Position numbers and translations under genes: made by a program
Notes under the pieces: model-generated
Databases searched by the model: none
Seen by the model: only the letters and a program-made list of their open reading frames with translations
Told to the model about the DNA's origin: nothing
Shown: positions 16,455 to 23,186 of the stretch, in pieces
Layout: every line of letters begins with the position of its first letter
How positions within the stretch are numbered: the stretch's first letter is position 1
DNA from: Clostridia bacterium
Lineage (GTDB): Bacteria; Bacillota; Clostridia; Christensenellales; Aristaeellaceae
DNA: 45,505 nucleotides
Assembly: GCA_017523615.1 (NCBI GenBank)
Contig: JAFWWK010000134.1
Location: forward strand, 1 to 45,505
Reading direction: 5' to 3'

Positions 16455-16492
16455 ATAACTCTGCCGTAAATGTCACTTTACGGCAGAGTTAT
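16455..16492. terminator. Perfect 16-bp inverted repeat after the aldo/keto reductase
   Basis: ATAACTCTGCCGTAAA (16455-16470) pairs without mismatch with 16477-16492 around a 6-nt loop. Neither side has a poly-T run, so it may terminate weakly, protect the mRNA 3' end, or bind protein. Confidence 0.55.
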
Positions 16493-16596
16493 ATACACAA
16501 AAAGCGGGGGAAGGGGATGAAAATGTAAAAAATGCAGAAAGCCGATCCCTGAAGGATAATCCGCCTGAAAGATACTTTTATTCACGCGGGATCTCT

Positions 16597-16604
16597 GTTA
16601 TAAT
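16597..16604 (+). promoter_or_regulatory. Extended -10 promoter of the small lipoprotein
   Basis: Just before the gene, TG-T-TATAAT places TATAAT at 16599-16604. The -35 region (TTTTAT, 16576-16581) is weak. Confidence 0.5.
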
Positions 16605-16645
16605 ATATTTCGGAAAACAACTTCTTTTGAAAAGAGGATCCGGCC

Positions 16646-17038
16646 ATGAAAAAAGCGAGATTCCTGAAAAGCGCGGCGATCCTTGCCGTCTTTGTTCTTT
16701 CCGTCCTTGCCCTGACAGCCTGTGTTTCCACTCCTCCCATAGAAGCCACCTGGGCCCTCAGTTCCATCTCAGGAAACGGCAATATGAGCATGGAGCTTTC
16801 AAACACTCTTTCCGCCGCGAAATCCGCCGGCTTTGAGGTGAACATGACTTTCAGCGGCGGCAAAGGTTCCATTTCTGTCCAGGGCTTTGCGCCTCAGGCG
16901 TTTACCTACACTCTGAGCGGCAGCAAGATCACCATGGTCATCGACGGTATCTCATCCGTATGCACATGGACGGTTAGCGGGAATACACTGACCCTGGATT
17001 ACGCCGGTTCACACCTGGTGCTGACAAAGAAAAACTGA
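16646..17038 (+). CDS. Small predicted lipoprotein
   Basis: A 130-residue exported lipoprotein. The signal peptide has core ILAVFVLSVLALTAC, ending in a good lipobox (LTAC), so Cys26 would carry the lipid and tether it to the outer membrane face. The mature part (WALSSISGNG, then alternating beta strands with GGKGSISVQG and TWTVSGNTLTLDY) looks like a small lipocalin-like or DUF-type beta barrel as found in many Clostridia. Its function is unknown. GAGG lies about 10 bases before the ATG. It is monocistronic, with its own promoter and terminator. Confidence 0.75.
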   Translation: MKKARFLKSAAILAVFVLSVLALTACVSTPPIEATWALSSISGNGNMSMELSNTLSAAKSAGFEVNMTFSGGKGSISVQGFAPQAFTYTLSGSKITMVIDGISSVCTWTVSGNTLTLDYAGSHLVLTKKN

Positions 17039-17060
17039 TCCTTTCGCTTCAGGCGCGTCA

Positions 17061-17091
17061 AAAAAGCCGGAGAACGTACCTTCGGCTTTTT
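17061..17091. terminator. Terminator of the small lipoprotein, possibly bidirectional
   Basis: A stem of 7 bp (17066-17072 with 17080-17086, one G-T pair), preceded by an A run and followed by TTTTT. The flanking A and T runs let it act in both directions between convergent genes. Confidence 0.75.
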
Positions 17092-17167
17092 CGTTTTGCC
17101 CGAATGAATCAACGAATCTATGGGGTCATATTACCCCAATTAAGTAACAGGCCCGGCGTGTTTACCG

Positions 17168-18115
17168 TCAGTCGTCCTTCCAGACATGATCCCGGATCCT
17201 TTCGTATTCCTCAGGGGTGATCTTCAGTATGGTACCGTGTTTAAAACCGTACGGGAAGGAAAACGCGCTGTCTGATCGGGCGAATACACCGCTCTCGATG
17301 CCTTCCGAAACGAAAGGTACGTAGCCCTGTCCGGCGCCCCTGACCCCGTAATAGTCCACAAACAGGCACCAGCGTCCGTCGTCGAGCCTTACGGCGGTAG
17401 GCGCTTCATAAAGCCCCTGTGCGATGTTCGCCATGGATGTATCGAACGCCGGGATCCTCGTCCACGGCCCGCGGGTCGAGAGCGCGGAAAGCAGGATCAT
17501 GGTGGCGGGGTTTTTCTCGCTTTTCACGAAAAGATAGTATTTCCCGTCATAATAATATGCCGCCGAATCGATCACCGAGGAATCATCCTTGCGGTAAAAC
17601 AGTTCAGGCGCGGAAAAATGGACGAAATCCCGGGTCCTGCAGGCATAAATGGCCATATCCTTGAAATCGCTCTCCTGCCTGCTGGCGGAAAAATGGAGGA
17701 TGTACTCCTTTTCCTCTTCGTCAAACAGGATATCCGGCGCCCACAGGCACCCATAGCTTTCATCCCCGATGGGCTCCAGGACTTCTTCGGTCCAGTCCAC
17801 AAGGTTTTCCGAAACGAAATGGGCCAGGCATTTGCTGCCGCGGCGCTTGATCTCGTCCCAGGAACGGCAGTATTTTCCCCTCATGCCGTAGGAAAGGCTC
17901 AGGTCGGTGGCAAAAATGTGGAACATAGAGTCAAAGCGGCTGCGGACCACCGTCATGTCCCGTACGCCCTTGTCCCCGTAATAAGCCCACATTACCGGGC
18001 GGCCGCCGTTCACCGCTTCCCAGTGAAAAGCATCCCGGCTGAGAGCAAAATACACCTGCTCGCCGTCAGGAGTCGTTTTTTCCCGGAAATGAACAAACAG
18101 ATAACAGGTCTCCAT
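17168..18115 (-). CDS. GH43 glycosidase (arabinofuranosidase/xylosidase type)
   Basis: A 315-residue five-bladed beta-propeller enzyme of the GH43 superfamily, without signal peptide, so probably acting on imported oligosaccharides. Likely catalytic residues are Asp53 (GVRDM) as base, Asp183 (VIDSAAYYYDGKYYLF) as pKa modulator and Glu237 (LYEAPTAV) as acid. WAPDILFD near residue 128 is typical of the fold. Release of arabinose or xylose is the likely role; the subfamily is uncertain. The ATG at 18115 follows GGAGGGG by 5 bases. It is transcribed 30 bp behind a secreted LRR protein, an odd partner. Confidence 0.82.
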   Translation of the reverse strand: METCYLFVHFREKTTPDGEQVYFALSRDAFHWEAVNGGRPVMWAYYGDKGVRDMTVVRSRFDSMFHIFATDLSLSYGMRGKYCRSWDEIKRRGSKCLAHFVSENLVDWTEEVLEPIGDESYGCLWAPDILFDEEEKEYILHFSASRQESDFKDMAIYACRTRDFVHFSAPELFYRKDDSSVIDSAAYYYDGKYYLFVKSEKNPATMILLSALSTRGPWTRIPAFDTSMANIAQGLYEAPTAVRLDDGRWCLFVDYYGVRGAGQGYVPFVSEGIESGVFARSDSAFSFPYGFKHGTILKITPEEYERIRDHVWKDD

Positions 18116-18145
18116 GTGATCCCCTCCCGCTGTTGATCGCCTCAA

Positions 18146-19075
18146 TCAATCCAGAGGCGCACTTTCCTCGAATGGAATATAGACTCCGGTCTGGAACATC
18201 TGGTAGATGACATCGTAATGGGGTGTTTTTTTGCCGTCGCTTTCACCGTTGAAGGTCCTCCAGATCCCGCCGGTGCCGGAATTGCTCCAGTCAAAAGTAC
18301 AATTCGGCAGAGCATCTCGCAGCGCCGCTTTCACCGAGGAATCCACCCGGCTTTGATCCATCGAGGAGGACATATAATTGTATGCCCACAGTCGGCGCAA
18401 TGATTTGATCTGTCCGAGCAGCAGGATGTCCTGAATGCGGTTGTTGGGGATATTCAGGTCCATCAGGTTCGTACACGCGAGCAGCGGCTCCACAGAATTG
18501 ATGCGGTTGGAGAACGCCTCCAGGTATTCAAGCTTCGGGCAGTTCCCCAGCGCCATAATATCGGTAAGCTGGTTCCGGCCGATGATCAGCACCCGGAGGT
18601 CGGGCATGGATCTGAGGAAATCCAGCGTTGTCAGACCGTTGTGCCCCAAGTCCAGGGCCAGCATATGGCGGCAGTATTTAAGGCACGCGAAATCCTGGCT
18701 GGTATGGGCCGTGCTCCGGTTGTTGTGCAGGGTGGAAAAGACCGTCATGTCGGTCCGGATGACGTGGGGGCCCTTGTTGTTGCAATAGATGATAAAGGTC
18801 CATCCGAATTCCACGTTGGGGTAACGTGCCGAAAGTTCCTCCGCCCATGCCATATTCATGGTCGTCAGGTACATATCGCATTTTTCAAGGCATGGCAGCC
18901 GGTCCAGGAATTCCTCCAGTTTGGAAAGGCTTTTGACCTCAGTGGCTCCAAAGTCCACATAGGTCGCTTCACTGTAGGCCTTTACCCGGCCATCGTATAC
19001 CACTTCATCGTTTTCCGCGGCCGCGGCGGTCAGAAGCAGCAGCGAGAGGATAATTAGAAAAAACGCCTTTTTCAT
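18146..19075 (-). CDS. Secreted leucine-rich-repeat protein
   Basis: A 309-residue exported protein. Residues 1-20 form a signal peptide (FFLIILSLLLLTAAAA). A region of about 110 residues follows, then four to five 22-residue LRR units from about 133 to 235, with LDLGHN, LIIGRN, LEAFSN and LNIPNN as the turn motifs. The tail (to 309) has no recognised domain and no anchor. Such internalin-like arcs bind proteins or glycans; the ligand is unknown. The ATG at 19075 follows GGAGGA by 5 bases, and the upstream in-frame ATG lies in the promoter. It heads an operon with the GH43 gene. Confidence 0.75.
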   Translation of the reverse strand: MKKAFFLIILSLLLLTAAAAENDEVVYDGRVKAYSEATYVDFGATEVKSLSKLEEFLDRLPCLEKCDMYLTTMNMAWAEELSARYPNVEFGWTFIIYCNNKGPHVIRTDMTVFSTLHNNRSTAHTSQDFACLKYCRHMLALDLGHNGLTTLDFLRSMPDLRVLIIGRNQLTDIMALGNCPKLEYLEAFSNRINSVEPLLACTNLMDLNIPNNRIQDILLLGQIKSLRRLWAYNYMSSSMDQSRVDSSVKAALRDALPNCTFDWSNSGTGGIWRTFNGESDGKKTPHYDVIYQMFQTGVYIPFEESAPLD

Positions 19076-19105
19076 ATCGCTCCTCCGAATGGGGTTGATA
19101 TCCAT

Positions 19106-19134
19106 ATTATAACGAACAAAGACGGTGAACGCAA
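19106..19134 (-). promoter_or_regulatory. Promoter of the LRR-GH43 operon
   Basis: On the minus strand TTGCGT (19134-19129), a 17-bp spacer and TATAAT (19111-19106), about 30 bp before the start codon. Confidence 0.65.
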
Positions 19135-19144
19135 GATACGGCAT

Positions 19145-19173
19145 TTGCGTTCGGAGCCGGCTGCGGGTATAAT
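19145..19173 (+). promoter_or_regulatory. Promoter of the esterase gene
   Basis: TTGCGT (19145-19150), a 17-bp spacer and TATAAT (19168-19173). It is the plus-strand mirror of the LRR promoter, with the same -35 hexamer only 10 bp away. Confidence 0.55.
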
Positions 19174-19266
19174 CAGCTTAAGCAGGCCGACAGATCTTTG
19201 GATCGCCTGCGCCGTCATGAAAACTATCTTTGGCAGATCCGTTTTTGAACAGGAGGCATAAAAAGA

Positions 19267-20100
19267 ATGCAGTACCGCCAATTTAACGTCCGTGTTCCCG
19301 GCGCCGAATCGCCTTGCTCCCTGACACTCTACGGGCAGGACCTGGAGGAGCCCATCCGGAAAGGGCGCAGGTCCCCTGCCCTGCTCATATGCCCCGGCGG
19401 CGCCTATATGTATACTTCCCCGCGCGAGGCCGAACCCGTAGCCCTGGCGTTCCTGGCCCGGGGGTTCAACGTGTTCGTTCTCAGGTACCACTGCGCCCCG
19501 AAAGCGCGCTGGCCAGTGCCCCAGCTGGAAGCCGCCGAAGCGATCCGTATGATCCGTTCCCAAGCGAATGAGACCATGACCGACCCCGGGCGCGTCTTCA
19601 TCTCAGGCTTCTCTGCCGGCGGACATCTGGCGGCTTCCCTCGGCATCCTGTGGAAGAGGGCAGGCTGGGCGGAGACCCTGAAGGCGAAGGACGAGGAGGT
19701 CAGGCCGACGGGCATGATCCTTTGCTATCCAGTCATCACTTCCGGGGAAAAAGCCCACAGGGGATCCATCGAAAACCTGCTGGGCCCGGGACGAAAAGAT
19801 GTTTCCCCTTTCTCCGTTTCTCTTGAAAAGCAGGTCGGACCTGACTGCGTTCCCGCCTTCATCTGGCACACCCGCACCGACGGATCGGTTCCGGTGGAGA
19901 ACAGCCTTTACCTTGCCGCAGCGCTTGCGGAAAACGGCATCCCGTTTGAAATGCACGTTTTCCCCCACGGAGGCCACGGCCTAAGCCTCGCAAATTCCCT
20001 GACCGACTCCTCCGGGGACGGCGGCATGGTCGTCCCAGACTGCGCCGTGTGGCCCCAGATGGCCGCGGACTGGATGCTGGAGGAGAAATGGCGGTCGTGA
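19267..20100 (+). CDS. Alpha/beta-hydrolase of the acetyl-esterase (BD-FAE/Axe) type
   Basis: A 277-residue cytoplasmic esterase. The oxyanion motif is CPGGAY. The nucleophile is Ser116 in GFSAGGH. Asp205 (TRTDGSVPVENS) and His237 (HGGHG) complete the triad. This arrangement is typical of acetyl-xylan and feruloyl esterase-like enzymes of the BD-FAE clade, which remove acetyl or feruloyl groups from xylo-oligosaccharides. Adjacent GH43, and GH120 and GH51 further on, support a xylan role by context. AGGAGG lies 10 bases before the ATG. Confidence 0.8.
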   Translation: MQYRQFNVRVPGAESPCSLTLYGQDLEEPIRKGRRSPALLICPGGAYMYTSPREAEPVALAFLARGFNVFVLRYHCAPKARWPVPQLEAAEAIRMIRSQANETMTDPGRVFISGFSAGGHLAASLGILWKRAGWAETLKAKDEEVRPTGMILCYPVITSGEKAHRGSIENLLGPGRKDVSPFSVSLEKQVGPDCVPAFIWHTRTDGSVPVENSLYLAAALAENGIPFEMHVFPHGGHGLSLANSLTDSSGDGGMVVPDCAVWPQMAADWMLEEKWRS

Positions 20101-20118
20101 TTTTTTTGCGCGGTTTTT

Positions 20119-21033
20119 TCAGTCCTCCGTTTCCGGACGGCTTTCAGCCCGGGTCCAGCCTTCCAGTCTGAGAACGCTGTTCCTTTCTCCTTTATGCGCC
20201 GCCTTGGCGTTGTTCTTCCTGTATTCCCGGGGAGACATGCCGATCTCCTTCTGGAAATTGCGGTTGAATGACGATATGGAAGGGAGACCGACCGCTGCGG
20301 CGATATTCACTATCGAATCATTGCCTATGGAAAGCATCATGCATGCCTTCCTGATCCTCAGCTGGTTGAGGTATTTCAGCGGAGAAGTCCCCATGGTCTC
20401 CTGGAATGAACGCCGAAAATGGGCCGGACTCATCAGGCACAGTTCCGCCATCTGGTCCATGTTGAAATCACCGCTGTAATGGGTATCCATGTACCTGAGG
20501 ACCGGACGGATGTTGAAATTCGCTTCCGGCTGTTCCATTTGGCCGATCTCCCCCGCCAAGCGGCCGTATTCGATCTGGAGCGCTGAAAAATAAATACGGA
20601 TCAGGTCTGTGTCCAGCGTTTTTTTCATGCATTCATCCAGGATGCACTCACACAAAAAGCGTATCCGGTCGCTCCGGTCCCTTTCCAGGCGGATCCCCGG
20701 CATGAATCCGCTCTCCATGCGGCCGGTCATGCCTTCGATGTCCGCAAAGATATAACTCCACCGGCTCCTTGTTCCCGTATCCGAGCAGGTCGTATGCGGG
20801 ACCATTCTGGGAATAAGAAAAGCATCCCCCTCACCGAACGGGACCCTTTTCCCGTCGATCAGCATAAAACCGCTGTGCGAATGACAGAAACCGATCTCCA
20901 GGCAATTGTGAAAGTGCATTCTTTTGCTGAGAACATCGGATATGGTCCAGTCTCTGCCCGTAAACACTTTCAGGGGCAGTTCCTCCGGCAGGTCGTAATA
21001 CCGGTATTCGACCACTGGCTTTGACGACGCCAT
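20119..21033 (-). CDS. AraC-family transcriptional regulator
   Basis: A 304-residue DNA-binding regulator. The N-terminal part is a cupin-like sensing domain (HFHNCLEIGFCHSHSGFMLIDGK, FGEGDAFLIPRMVPH). The C-terminal part (about 195-290) has two helix-turn-helix motifs, including AVGLPSISSFNRNFQKEIGMSPREYRK. Such proteins usually sense sugars and activate nearby glycoside genes. The most likely targets are the GH43/esterase genes or the lpl operon, but this cannot be decided from sequence. GGAGGAACATGT-ATG sets the start. Its promoter lies back to back with that of the caspase-like gene. Confidence 0.9.
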   Translation of the reverse strand: MASSKPVVEYRYYDLPEELPLKVFTGRDWTISDVLSKRMHFHNCLEIGFCHSHSGFMLIDGKRVPFGEGDAFLIPRMVPHTTCSDTGTRSRWSYIFADIEGMTGRMESGFMPGIRLERDRSDRIRFLCECILDECMKKTLDTDLIRIYFSALQIEYGRLAGEIGQMEQPEANFNIRPVLRYMDTHYSGDFNMDQMAELCLMSPAHFRRSFQETMGTSPLKYLNQLRIRKACMMLSIGNDSIVNIAAAVGLPSISSFNRNFQKEIGMSPREYRKNNAKAAHKGERNSVLRLEGWTRAESRPETED

Positions 21034-21065
21034 ACATGTTCCTCCCGGTTCATTTATGCGGAACG

Positions 21066-21094
21066 ATTATACCATCCTGCGGGATCCAAGTCAA
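21066..21094 (-). promoter_or_regulatory. Promoter of the AraC-type regulator
   Basis: On the minus strand TTGACT (21094-21089), a 17-bp spacer and a perfect TATAAT (21071-21066), about 33 bp before the start codon. Confidence 0.75.
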
Positions 21095-21103
21095 AGCCGC
21101 CCC

Positions 21104-21132
21104 TTGTTCTGAGTTGGTTTTCCGGGTATAAT
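21104..21132 (+). promoter_or_regulatory. Promoter of the caspase-like gene
   Basis: TTGTTC (21104-21109), a 17-bp spacer and TATAAT (21127-21132). The -35 lies 9 bp from the -35 of the divergent regulator promoter. The leader is about 125 nt. Confidence 0.65.
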
Positions 21133-21263
21133 GAATGGGGTGAACGTATCTCTGCCGGTACGGACACCAGGTTCGTGCAGATAAAACCGCATGTACCGCG
21201 GCCTTTTGTGAAGATATGCTTTGAACCTTTCCGGCCTGAAGGGCTGAACGTTCGGGAGAAAAA

Positions 21264-22382
21264 ATGAAGCCTTTGATCCTTGCCATAACAATATTGTATA
21301 TTATTACGCTTACACCTTTGGCGGGAACGGAAGCCGTGTTCTGTATCGATGATTCCGCCTTTGAAAGCTGTTCCTTTGAAAGCGTGGTCCTGCCGCAGGG
21401 TACCCTTTCCCTTGGGATCCGCGCCTTTGCGGACAACGCGCACCTTGAAAAGATCGTGATCCCCTCCACGGTCTCCTCAATCGATCCTTCGGCTTTCGAC
21501 GGATGCCCGCGAGACCTTCTGATCGTTACCGAAGGCGGATATCCACTTTCCTGGGCCATCGGCAATACCTTTGACTACAGCAACGGCGGCCACGCCCGCG
21601 TCCTTGTAACGGTGGAAACTTACGAAGGAGACAACAGCCGCCAGACCCTGTCCGGCACAGCCACCGACGGCGCAGGGTATGTAAACATGTTTGCGGGATT
21701 CACGAGAACCGCCGGAGATGTCACGCTGGTCGAAAATCCCGGACGGGAAGAACTGCTTTCCCTGATCCCCTCGACTTTCGCAGGCGCCGGGGACTGCGAT
21801 ATCTCCGTTTTCGTTTTTCTCGGCCACGGCCTTCGGGACACCGACAGCGGCACCAGCCTGCTTGCCGCGTATTGTGATACGGAAGGGATCACTGCTTCGC
21901 AGCTTCAGGCCGCTTTCTCCGGCGTCGGCGGCAGGAAGGTGATCATCATCGACGCGTGCTACAGCGGCGGCCTCATCACCGACGAGACCGAACCTCAAAG
22001 CGAAGAGGAAACCTTGAAAGCGGCGGAGGAATTCACCCGGGATTTCACTGCCCCGTTTATGTTCCGGAGCCGTTCCGCCCTGACGGCCGGCGGATATTAT
22101 ATCATTACCGCCTGTAGTGCAGACCAGCAATCCTACGAGACCGTCTTTACCTGCGGCGGCGTTTCCACCGACGCCGGTTTTTTCAGCTATTATTTCAACC
22201 TGGGCTGTGGATGGAACGAGGTTTCACACACCGCGGACAGCCTGCGTGCCGATCGGGACCATAACGGCATCGTCACCCTGGATGAGATCGCCGTATATAC
22301 CTCGGGCCGCCTCCCTTCCCTGCAGACCGTGACCGTATATCCCGCCGGAGCGGACTGGTTCGGACTCTTCCGGAACGACTGA
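21264..22382 (+). CDS. Exported LRR/caspase-like cysteine peptidase with EF-hand loop
   Basis: A 372-residue protein. The signal peptide covers about residues 1-24. Residues 28-85 carry BspA-type LRR_5 motifs (CSFESVVLPQGTLSLGIRAFADNAHLEKIVIPSTV pattern). Residues 112-320 form a caspase-fold (peptidase C14/metacaspase-like) domain with the dyad His188 (FVFLGHG) and Cys232 (IIIDACYSGG). A perfect 12-residue EF-hand loop with Asp330, Asp332, Asn334, Gly335 and Glu341 follows, suggesting calcium dependence as in metacaspases. Relatives occur in surface-exposed proteins of gut Clostridia, with unknown targets. The ATG at 21264 follows CGGGAG by about 5 bases. The fusion of LRR, caspase domain and EF-hand is unusual enough to flag. 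Confidence 0.8.
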   Translation: MKPLILAITILYIITLTPLAGTEAVFCIDDSAFESCSFESVVLPQGTLSLGIRAFADNAHLEKIVIPSTVSSIDPSAFDGCPRDLLIVTEGGYPLSWAIGNTFDYSNGGHARVLVTVETYEGDNSRQTLSGTATDGAGYVNMFAGFTRTAGDVTLVENPGREELLSLIPSTFAGAGDCDISVFVFLGHGLRDTDSGTSLLAAYCDTEGITASQLQAAFSGVGGRKVIIIDACYSGGLITDETEPQSEEETLKAAEEFTRDFTAPFMFRSRSALTAGGYYIITACSADQQSYETVFTCGGVSTDAGFFSYYFNLGCGWNEVSHTADSLRADRDHNGIVTLDEIAVYTSGRLPSLQTVTVYPAGADWFGLFRND

Positions 22383-22412
22383 CCTATATTATTCGTTTTT
22401 TCCGTACAACAG

Positions 22413-22447
22413 CGGCCGGGGCTCAAAGCCCCGGCCGGAATATTTTA
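22413..22447. terminator. Bidirectional terminator between caspase-like and DUF6508-like genes
   Basis: An 11-bp perfect stem (22413-22423 with 22427-22437) with a CAA loop. TATTTTATAT follows on the plus strand and a GAAAAAACG-flanked stretch on the minus side. Confidence 0.8.
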
Positions 22448-22458
22448 TATCAGTGGGA

Positions 22459-22845
22459 TCAGGCATCCAGTTCTTCGAGACGCCTGAGCCAGGCAAGTAT
22501 CGACCCGTCGCTGAACAGCGTCATCAAAAAGCCTTCGGAAAACCTTTCAGCGCGAATGGCGGCAAAAATCATCGCAAGGATACATCTGGCATCGCAGACG
22601 GAAGTATCAGCCCGGTCAAGGGTGTCGGTAGACAGACCATATTCCGCCAGGATATCACGGTAATAATCCAGGCGCATTTCGGGATGGGAATTCAGCCAAT
22701 GATAGAATACGTCCACAAACCGATCGACGATGTGGGCGCCGATCTGATCCTTGTTCCAGCCTTCCAGCGTATTGCCGTCCTTTTTTTCAGCTATTTTTTC
22801 CGCCGCGGGAATAAAATCCGTCAGCGAGTGAAATTGAAGACCCAT
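22459..22845 (-). CDS. DUF6508-like protein of unknown function
   Basis: A 128-residue soluble protein, mostly helical. The second half CDARCILAMIFAAIRAERFSEGFL followed by DGSILAWLRRLEEL matches what I recall of the DUF6508 family; no function is known for it. No signal peptide or membrane segment is seen. The ATG at 22845 is preferred because AAAGGA lies 10 bases upstream. The open frame extends to 22926, but a promoter (-35 TTGCAA, -10 TATTAT) overlaps that part, so the longest start is ruled out; ATG 22878 remains possible. Confidence 0.7.
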   Translation of the reverse strand: MGLQFHSLTDFIPAAEKIAEKKDGNTLEGWNKDQIGAHIVDRFVDVFYHWLNSHPEMRLDYYRDILAEYGLSTDTLDRADTSVCDARCILAMIFAAIRAERFSEGFLMTLFSDGSILAWLRRLEELDA

Positions 22846-22897
22846 GGGCTTCTTATCCTTTCCTATGCGAAACGGCATGCAGTTTTTTCTTTTAACA

Positions 22898-22926
22898 ATA
22901 ATATCATTTTTGTATTCATTTTGCAA
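22898..22926 (-). promoter_or_regulatory. Promoter of the DUF6508-like gene
   Basis: On the minus strand TTGCAA (22926-22921), a 17-bp spacer and TATTAT (22903-22898). Confidence 0.65.
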
Positions 22927-22969
22927 GAATTATTTTTCCATTTCCCGGCCGATCATCATGCCCACCCTG

Positions 22970-23003
22970 AAAAAAACCCGGTCCCCGAAAACCGGGGACC
23001 GGG
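22970..23003 (-). terminator. Terminator of the amylosucrase-metF-GH120 operon
   Basis: An 11-bp perfect stem CCCGGTCCCCG/CGGGGACCGGG (22977-22987 with 22993-23003) with seven T on the minus strand (22976-22970). Structured repeat copy B sits between it and the GH120 stop codon. Confidence 0.9.
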
Positions 23004-23030
23004 CAGAAAGCGCATAAGAACGGATCGATC

Positions 23031-23180
23031 ATACTTGATCTCATTTTAAAACAGCCAATGCTGTTTTAATAGCGCCGAAGGCGCGTATGAGATCGCATGA
23101 GACGGAATGACGCGCTTTGCGCGGCATTAGCGTGCGAAGCACGCGGCATCTCAAATTGGCTAAACCAATTTGATGAGTAT
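23031..23180. repeat. Structured dispersed repeat, copy B (150 bp)
   Basis: Second copy of the element at 7558-7708, in the same orientation. It keeps AAACAGC/GCTGTTT, GCGCC/GGCGC with GAA loop, AATGaCGCGC/GCGCGgCATT (23106-23128, one mismatch), GCGTGC/GCACGC (23130-23144) and AAATTGG/CCAATTT near the 3' end. GATCTCAT near the 5' end and ATGAGATC in the middle pair perfectly; the later ATCTCA can compete. Ends are ATACT...AGTAT. It starts 6 bp after the GH120 stop, so it is transcribed (as the complement) in the 3' untranslated region of that operon. Confidence 0.8.
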
Positions 23181-23186
23181 CAGACG

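Noticed and set aside
22846-22926. Longer N-terminus of the DUF6508-like protein from 22926
   Set aside because: A TTGCAA/TATTAT promoter with a 17-bp spacer lies within that stretch, so the longest start would not be transcribed.
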